This document shows, one piece after another, positions 5,844 to 9,559 of a stretch of DNA of 9,559 nucleotides (positions are counted from its first letter, which is position 1; each line of letters opens with the position of its first letter). Where the stretch lies: the NCBI GenBank assembly GCA_964477125.1, contig CAYZCZ010000026.1:1-9559 (forward strand). Reading direction: 5' to 3'. Made by a program: the position numbers and the translations under genes. This DNA is from DALYDK01 sp964477125 (GTDB taxonomy: Bacteria > Patescibacteriota > Saccharimonadia > Saccharimonadales > CAIOMD01). Under the pieces are notes generated by a model that was given only the letters and a program-made list of their open reading frames with translations, was not told where the DNA came from and did no database searches.

Positions 5844-6998
5844 GTGTATAAATATTTAGTTGTCAGTAATAGGCAAGTTACACCCGGGGTAATTGGTTTA
5901 ACTTTAAAAAAAGACAGCATGAAACCGTTTAGTTTTGTGGCGGGCCAATATGCTTCTATTAGCTTTTATCGTAAAGGCAGGCCTACTTATGTAAAATGTT
6001 TTTCTATTGCTAGTTCGCCTGGAAACCCAGAAATTATACAATTTGGTATTAGGGTTGGTGGAAAATTTACCCAAGCCTTGCAACGCCTAGAGCCGGACGA
6101 TGTTGTTGATGTTCGTGGCCCGTTTGGCAGTTTTATTTTACCTGCCAATAAACCTAAGGCAGTATTTTTGGCTGGCGGTATTGGCATTACTCCGTTTTTA
6201 AGTATGATTCGGCATGCTACAGAAAACAAACTAGATACAAAAATACAATTGTTATACAGTTGCCGTACAGATGTTGACGCAGCTTTTGCCGAAGAGATTA
6301 TTGACCTTGCAAAAAGTAACCCTAACTTTAGTGTTAAATTTATACTTAGCGATGGTAACAATGGCCAAATAGCCAGCCAATTTGTAGAAAGCGGTAGAAT
6401 TACGCCAGAATTGCTTGATAATGCTACTAAGCATGATTACACCAATAATACATTTTACATTTGTGGACCCCCTGGTTTTATGGCAGGTATGACTCAATCG
6501 TTACTTGCTAAAAATGTATCTAATTCGCAAATAATTACAGAGGCGTTTAACCAGGTCGCTAAAGATAAATCTGAGCCCACAAGGGGATGGCCAAGTAATG
6601 TGTATATAGCCAGCGCAATTGGTCTTGCAATGGTTAGCTTAGCAGTTATGATGCTAGATTTAGCAAAAACATTACCTCCACAAGACCTAATAGAAGAAAT
6701 TAACGGGGTCGAAAAATCTTCAACTACTAACTTAAGACAAAAAGATTTAAATGAACTTGTTAATGAGTTACCAGATTCTCCAAGTAACGGGGCAATTTCA
6801 CCAGGGACAGCTACAGCCAACGACATAGCTAGTAAAAATGCGTCTATAAGTACAGGTACAGGGGCCTCAGGATCCAGTGGTACTTCAGGGGCTGCTAATA
6901 CTTCACCAAGCACTAGTGGTGGCGCAGCACCTGTAGCTAAGCCAGCACCAACACCTGCACCCCCACCTGCGCCAGTAACATGCGGATCAACATGTTAA
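5844..6998 (+). CDS. Membrane-anchored FAD/NAD(P)H reductase (FNR superfamily) with exported low-complexity tail
   Basis: A 384-residue protein with a GTG start. Residues 1-236 form a ferredoxin-NADP reductase-type module. The FAD part has KCFSIASSP (51-59; the usual Arg of RxYS is Lys), GGKFTQAL (72-79) and GPFGSF (92-97). The NAD(P) part has AGGIGITPFLSMIRH (110-124), YICGPPGFM (205-213) and the terminal E233/F235 pair. Ordinary members stop here. This one continues with a membrane helix (about 251-272) preceded by Lys/Arg residues, placing the reductase in the cytosol and the remaining 110 residues outside. That tail is rich in Ser, Thr, Gly, Ala and Pro and ends CGSTC. It most likely feeds electrons from NAD(P)H to the heme protein encoded two genes downstream. 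The stop overlaps the ApbE start. Catalytic class is sure; partner and tail role are inferred. Confidence 0.85.
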   Translation: MYKYLVVSNRQVTPGVIGLTLKKDSMKPFSFVAGQYASISFYRKGRPTYVKCFSIASSPGNPEIIQFGIRVGGKFTQALQRLEPDDVVDVRGPFGSFILPANKPKAVFLAGGIGITPFLSMIRHATENKLDTKIQLLYSCRTDVDAAFAEEIIDLAKSNPNFSVKFILSDGNNGQIASQFVESGRITPELLDNATKHDYTNNTFYICGPPGFMAGMTQSLLAKNVSNSQIITEAFNQVAKDKSEPTRGWPSNVYIASAIGLAMVSLAVMMLDLAKTLPPQDLIEEINGVEKSSTTNLRQKDLNELVNELPDSPSNGAISPGTATANDIASKNASISTGTGASGSSGTSGAANTSPSTSGGAAPVAKPAPTPAPPPAPVTCGSTC

Positions 6999-7936
6999 AT
7001 TCTTATCATCAGACCAATATGGCATTAGGGAGTAAAGTTGACTTGGTCTTAGTCTCTGGTAATGCTAAAAATCAAATTGATAACTTATTTGATAATTTAT
7101 GGAATATAATCTTTCAGTTTGAAACAAGATTTAGCCGGTTCTTGGCGAATAGCGAACTTAGTTTATTTAACAAAAATGCAGGCCAAAAAACTGATATTTC
7201 TGACGAGTTTAGGGAATTGCTTATAAGGGCTAAAGAGTTTTCTGTAAGCACGGAAGGTTTGTTTAATCCGTTTGTTTTGCCAGTTTTGCATAAAGTAGGA
7301 TATAAACAATCGCAAGTTAAAAAGTATGCTAACGATTGGCAAGAAGATTATTCTAAGCGCCATATGGTAGATATATCAAATTTAAATATTCAAGGTAACA
7401 CGGCTACTATTCCATGGGGAACAGCAATAGATTTTGGCGGTTTGGGCAAGGGCTACCTAGCAGATAAACTTGCTGATTCTTTGCCAAAAGACATTGTTGG
7501 CTATTGGCTTTCAGTTGGCGGAGATATTTCTACATATGGTAACGACGAAAAAGGTGAAAAATGGCGTATTCAAATAGAAGATGCCCAAAACAGACCTAAA
7601 ACATTGAAAAACTGGGTTATTTTGGCGCCAAGCAAACGGTTTGCAGTTGCTAGTTCGAGTATTTTAGAGCGAAGAGGACCAAACTGGCATCATATTATAG
7701 ACGCAAGGAGCCAATTGCCTGCGCAAAGCGACGTAGCAGTTGCCACGGTTTGTTGTGACGATACTGTAAGGGCTGATGTGCTAGCTAAACTGGCAATTGT
7801 ACTAGGTTCTTCAAACTCTGTAGCTAAAAAACTACATTCTTTAGGAGCTAAATCATTATTATTACAATGCATTACTGAAAATGGCCAAATGGAAGTTAAG
7901 CATTTTGGTAGCAAAATAATATCTGGGGAAAGTTAA
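6992..7936 (+). CDS. apbE: ApbE-family FAD:protein FMN transferase
   Basis: A 314-residue protein from ATG 6992, which overlaps the preceding stop by 7 nt (ATG 6980 would add four residues). ApbE enzymes move FMN from FAD onto a Thr or Ser of a target protein, using Mg2+. Family blocks visible in order are TRFSRFLANSELSLFN (45-60), NPFVLPVLHKVGY (92-104), DFGGLGKGYLAD (147-158), SVGGDI (174-179), HHIIDARS (233-240) and ADVLAK (261-266). The last normally reads ADaxaT, with the Thr helping to hold the metal; here it is Lys. There is no signal peptide or lipobox, unlike most ApbE proteins, so it should be cytosolic. It is in an operon with a flavin reductase and a heme membrane protein but no FMN-bind domain, so the acceptor is unknown. 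Family is firm; activity is less so. Confidence 0.87.
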   Translation: MLNSYHQTNMALGSKVDLVLVSGNAKNQIDNLFDNLWNIIFQFETRFSRFLANSELSLFNKNAGQKTDISDEFRELLIRAKEFSVSTEGLFNPFVLPVLHKVGYKQSQVKKYANDWQEDYSKRHMVDISNLNIQGNTATIPWGTAIDFGGLGKGYLADKLADSLPKDIVGYWLSVGGDISTYGNDEKGEKWRIQIEDAQNRPKTLKNWVILAPSKRFAVASSSILERRGPNWHHIIDARSQLPAQSDVAVATVCCDDTVRADVLAKLAIVLGSSNSVAKKLHSLGAKSLLLQCITENGQMEVKHFGSKIISGES

Positions 7937-7939
7937 GAT

Positions 7940-8653
7940 ATGGTTCACAAAATAATTTTCATAGCTTTCATGGCAATTTTTGGCTTTACTTTTGTGCCTA
8001 GCATGCAAGTGGCTGCCCAAGCACCTGATTCATCGAATATTATAGTAGATCCAATTCCGGGCCCAACGGCAGCAGAAAAGCTTACAGATAAGGCAAAGAG
8101 TTCGTGGCCATGGTACGTTACAAGGGGGTCTGGTTTAGTAGCAGCAGTATTATTATTTGTCTTAATGCTAGCGGGTATTGGCATGATTACTGGCCATAGC
8201 TTTAAGTTCCTGGATCCGCTAATAGCCTGGGCAACCCATAGGGCGATTGGTATTGCATTTATAGTAGCTATATTGGTACACATGGGGGCGTTATTATTTG
8301 ATAAATTTGCTCCATTTAAAATACCCGATTTACTTGTTCCTTTTGTGTCTGACTATAAGCCAGTATCTATTGCAGGATTTAATGTGGGTTCGCTGTATGT
8401 TGCCTTAGGGGTTGTGGCATTTTGGTCTGTTTTATTTATCGTGCTTACATCGTTATTTTGGATAAACAAAAAGCCGAAATTGTGGCGGATTATTCATTAT
8501 TTAACCTACCTTACAATGGTAGCAGTTTTTATTCACGCATTGCTTATAGGAACTGATTTGGCACATGGCTTACTAAGGTTCCTTTGGGTTTTAGGGGGAA
8601 TAATAATAGCCATTATACTGATAGTTAGGCTTAAGAGAGCAAAAAACTTGTGA
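7940..8653 (+). CDS. Ferric reductase / NADPH-oxidase-type transmembrane heme b protein
   Basis: A 237-residue protein starting 3 nt after the ApbE stop. A signal peptide (1-27, cleavage after VAAQA) is followed by about 30 exported residues and then five membrane segments (about 60-82, 98-120, 146-172, 184-204, 210-230). The histidines H100/H114 (H-x13-H) and H186/H199 (H-x12-H) lie in the second and fourth of these and have the same spacing as the two heme-ligand pairs of eukaryotic NOX2 and ferric reductases. This supports two stacked b hemes crossing the membrane. NOX enzymes carry their FAD/NADPH domain on the same chain; this protein lacks one, and the operon's first gene supplies it. 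The expected role is electron transfer outward to Fe(III), oxygen or another acceptor. The stop overlaps the next GTG start. Confidence 0.85.
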   Translation: MVHKIIFIAFMAIFGFTFVPSMQVAAQAPDSSNIIVDPIPGPTAAEKLTDKAKSSWPWYVTRGSGLVAAVLLFVLMLAGIGMITGHSFKFLDPLIAWATHRAIGIAFIVAILVHMGALLFDKFAPFKIPDLLVPFVSDYKPVSIAGFNVGSLYVALGVVAFWSVLFIVLTSLFWINKKPKLWRIIHYLTYLTMVAVFIHALLIGTDLAHGLLRFLWVLGGIIIAIILIVRLKRAKNL

Positions 8654-9288
8654 TAAATATTTTTAAAAACAATCGAAAACTTATTGGCTTAATTATTTTT
8701 TATTCACTTATATTGGTTGGTTTTGGTTATGGAATATATAGGTTTTCAGAAGGCATAGAAAGCTACACTCTGCCAGCTGGTACTATAGAATTAAAGTCTG
8801 AGTATTCATCATATGTTGTTGGAGAGCCAGTTAATATTAGTATAAAAAATAATTTGAATGCAGCAATTTACATAAAAAACGAGTGTCCTGGTGAGCCACT
8901 AAATGTATATCGCTGGGAAAATGAAAAATGGACGGCTATACAAGAAAATACAAACGCAAGTTCTTGTCCAAGTAAGGAAAGAGAAATTGGTATTAAGCCT
9001 AATTCTACACAGATTGTTTCTTATGCACCATGGAGTAACTTGTTTAGCGTACCCGGAAAATATAGGGTGCTCGCGGCAGTCAATGGCTTTAGGAGCTTTC
9101 CTTACCAAGATTTTGTTGTAATAGCCCCAGTGGAACCAAAGCCCGTACCTGCGCCAACGGCCACTCAAAATCAACCGACAACGCCTAGTACTAATAATGT
9201 TATTGCTCCAACCCCCACTTCAACACCAGTTCCAGAAAATAATAATACACCACCAAGACGCGAACGAGATGAAGAAGACGACGATTAA
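8650..9288 (+). CDS. Membrane-anchored extracytoplasmic Ig-like protein with acidic tail
   Basis: A 212-residue protein whose GTG start overlaps the previous TGA by 4 nt (GTGA), indicating translational coupling. A basic N-terminus and one helix (10-30) anchor it. Residues 41-160 form a beta-rich domain: SSYVVGEPVNISIKNNLN (53-70) is typical of Ig-like/BsuPI-type domains, with C79 and C106 able to form a disulfide. A Pro/Thr/Asn linker (161-200) leads to an end that reads RRERDEEDDD, which could bind cations or the cell wall. No enzyme motif is visible. Its place in the operon suggests an accessory or scaffold for the redox complex, or a metal-capturing partner; that is inference. It is the last gene of the operon. 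Confidence 0.72.
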   Translation: MINIFKNNRKLIGLIIFYSLILVGFGYGIYRFSEGIESYTLPAGTIELKSEYSSYVVGEPVNISIKNNLNAAIYIKNECPGEPLNVYRWENEKWTAIQENTNASSCPSKEREIGIKPNSTQIVSYAPWSNLFSVPGKYRVLAAVNGFRSFPYQDFVVIAPVEPKPVPAPTATQNQPTTPSTNNVIAPTPTSTPVPENNNTPPRRERDEEDDD

Positions 9289-9361
9289 TATAACTGTAAG
9301 CTAACACTTTACATAATTAGCAAACAAATATCAAATAAAGAATCTAGCTTCAACACTATAC

Positions 9362-9412
9362 TGGTATACTATTTAAAAGGAAATATAAAATAAGTATCGA
9401 ATTAACTTGGAG
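9362..9412 (+). promoter_or_regulatory. Extended -10 and Shine-Dalgarno of the HD-domain gene
   Basis: TGGTATACT (9362-9370) is an extended -10; a second TATACT lies just before it (9357-9362). The leader is about 40 nt and contains GGAG (9409-9412) 5 nt before the ATG at 9418. The -35 region is unconvincing. The surrounding 9289-9417 gap shows nothing else beyond very short AT-rich pairings. Confidence 0.45.
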
Positions 9413-9417
9413 ATTAT

Positions 9418-9559
9418 ATGGTATTGACTAATAGGCTGGAACAGGCTGTTAAAGTTTCGGCAACTGCTCATCGCCATCAGGCTCGTAAAGGCGGGATAAC
9501 CCCTTACATTATTCACCCATTTTCTGTAATGCTAATTGCTAGCGAGGCTACGGATAAAG
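9418..9559 (+). CDS. HD-domain phosphohydrolase, RelA/SpoT or MESH1-like (5' part only)
   Basis: The frame is open from ATG 9418 to the window end, giving 47 residues. AHRHQARKGGITPYIIHP (residues 17-34) matches the opening of the (p)ppGpp-hydrolase HD domain, where AH-x2-Q-x-RK-G-x2-PYI-x-HP is the recurring pattern and the His residues (H18, H33) belong to the metal site. The ATG follows GGAG at 5 nt spacing. Whether this is a small MESH1-type hydrolase or the front of a long RelA/SpoT synthetase-hydrolase cannot be told, because the rest lies outside the window. It is transcribed separately from the redox operon. Confidence 0.7.
   Translation, partial: MVLTNRLEQAVKVSATAHRHQARKGGITPYIIHPFSVMLIASEATDK

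Noticed and set aside
6831..6875. A bona fide ApbE flavinylation site (TGAS) in the reductase tail.
   Set aside because: The match lies in Ser/Thr/Gly low-complexity sequence without an FMN-bind domain and on the predicted outer side, while the ApbE here looks cytosolic. It is mentioned only as a possibility, not annotated.
6494..6913. A 139-residue open frame on the minus strand opposite the reductase tail.
   Set aside because: It is the reverse reading of the Ser/Thr/Pro low-complexity coding sequence, with no promoter or ribosome site and no recognisable domain.
8641..8660. Possible UGA reassignment to Gly as in Gracilibacteria, since the only TGA stop is followed directly by TAA.
   Set aside because: All other frames are full length with standard stops and none needs an internal UGA. 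The GTGA overlap with the next gene is a normal coupling arrangement.
9289..9330. A terminator after the redox operon (TGTAAG...CTTTACA and GCTAA...TTAGC pairings).
   Set aside because: Stems are only 5-6 bp, AT-rich or mismatched, and no U run follows.
1..9559. CRISPR arrays, tRNA or rRNA genes, insertion sequences, integrase or attachment sites.
   Set aside because: No regularly spaced repeats, cloverleaf-like segments, transposase motifs or terminal inverted repeats were seen on either strand.

Overview
The window reads as an AT-rich bacterial chromosome segment assembled from a metagenome. Two 100-base N runs are each flanked by the same exact 55-base sequence on both sides, the signature of contig ends scaffolded across an unrecognised k-mer overlap. 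The standard bacterial code fits: every major reading frame is full length, and the only TGA stop is followed at once by TAA. Small proteins, many unrecognised families, overlapping genes and start codons lying directly behind -10 boxes suggest a small-genome uncultured lineage, perhaps Patescibacteria/CPR (Saccharibacteria-like). That placement is inference and no marker gene here proves it.

Layout. 1-1433 (+): an Nramp-related membrane transporter whose usual metal-binding motifs are replaced. 1425-2818 (-): a conserved GyrI-like/'hydrolase' protein and an unrecognised 278-residue protein. 2931-3595 (+): a DUF1232 (YkvA-like) membrane protein and a small cysteine-containing protein. 3608-4464 (-): a protein interrupted by gap 1; collapsing the duplicated 55-mer gives an intact 233-residue protein with a faint protein-kinase-like C-terminal half. 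4593-4855 (+): an 87-residue protein with its own promoter, perfect Shine-Dalgarno sequence and GC-rich hairpin, compositionally unlike its neighbours. 4949-5760 (+): an unrecognised protein interrupted by gap 2, again repaired in frame by collapse.

5844-9288 (+) is the most interesting part: four tightly packed or overlapping genes behind one extended -10 promoter. They encode (1) an FAD/NAD(P)H reductase with an added membrane segment and a long Ser/Thr/Ala/Pro exported tail ending in CGSTC, (2) an ApbE-type flavin transferase without a signal peptide, (3) a signal-peptide-bearing ferric-reductase/NADPH-oxidase-type membrane protein whose four histidines have the NOX spacing H-x13-H and H-x12-H, and (4) a membrane-anchored extracytoplasmic Ig-like protein with an acidic C-terminus. 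Together they look like a split NOX/ferric-reductase module that would carry electrons from cytosolic NAD(P)H through FAD and two b hemes to an acceptor outside the membrane. The window ends inside an HD-domain (RelA/SpoT or MESH1-like) gene.

A second theme is gene expression. Four genes (2931, 3305, 4464 on the minus strand, 4949) have a -10 hexamer ending 6-7 nt before the start codon, which predicts leaderless mRNAs, and three more have predicted leaders of only a few nucleotides. The genes at 1928 (-), 4593 and 9418 instead have clear Shine-Dalgarno sequences.
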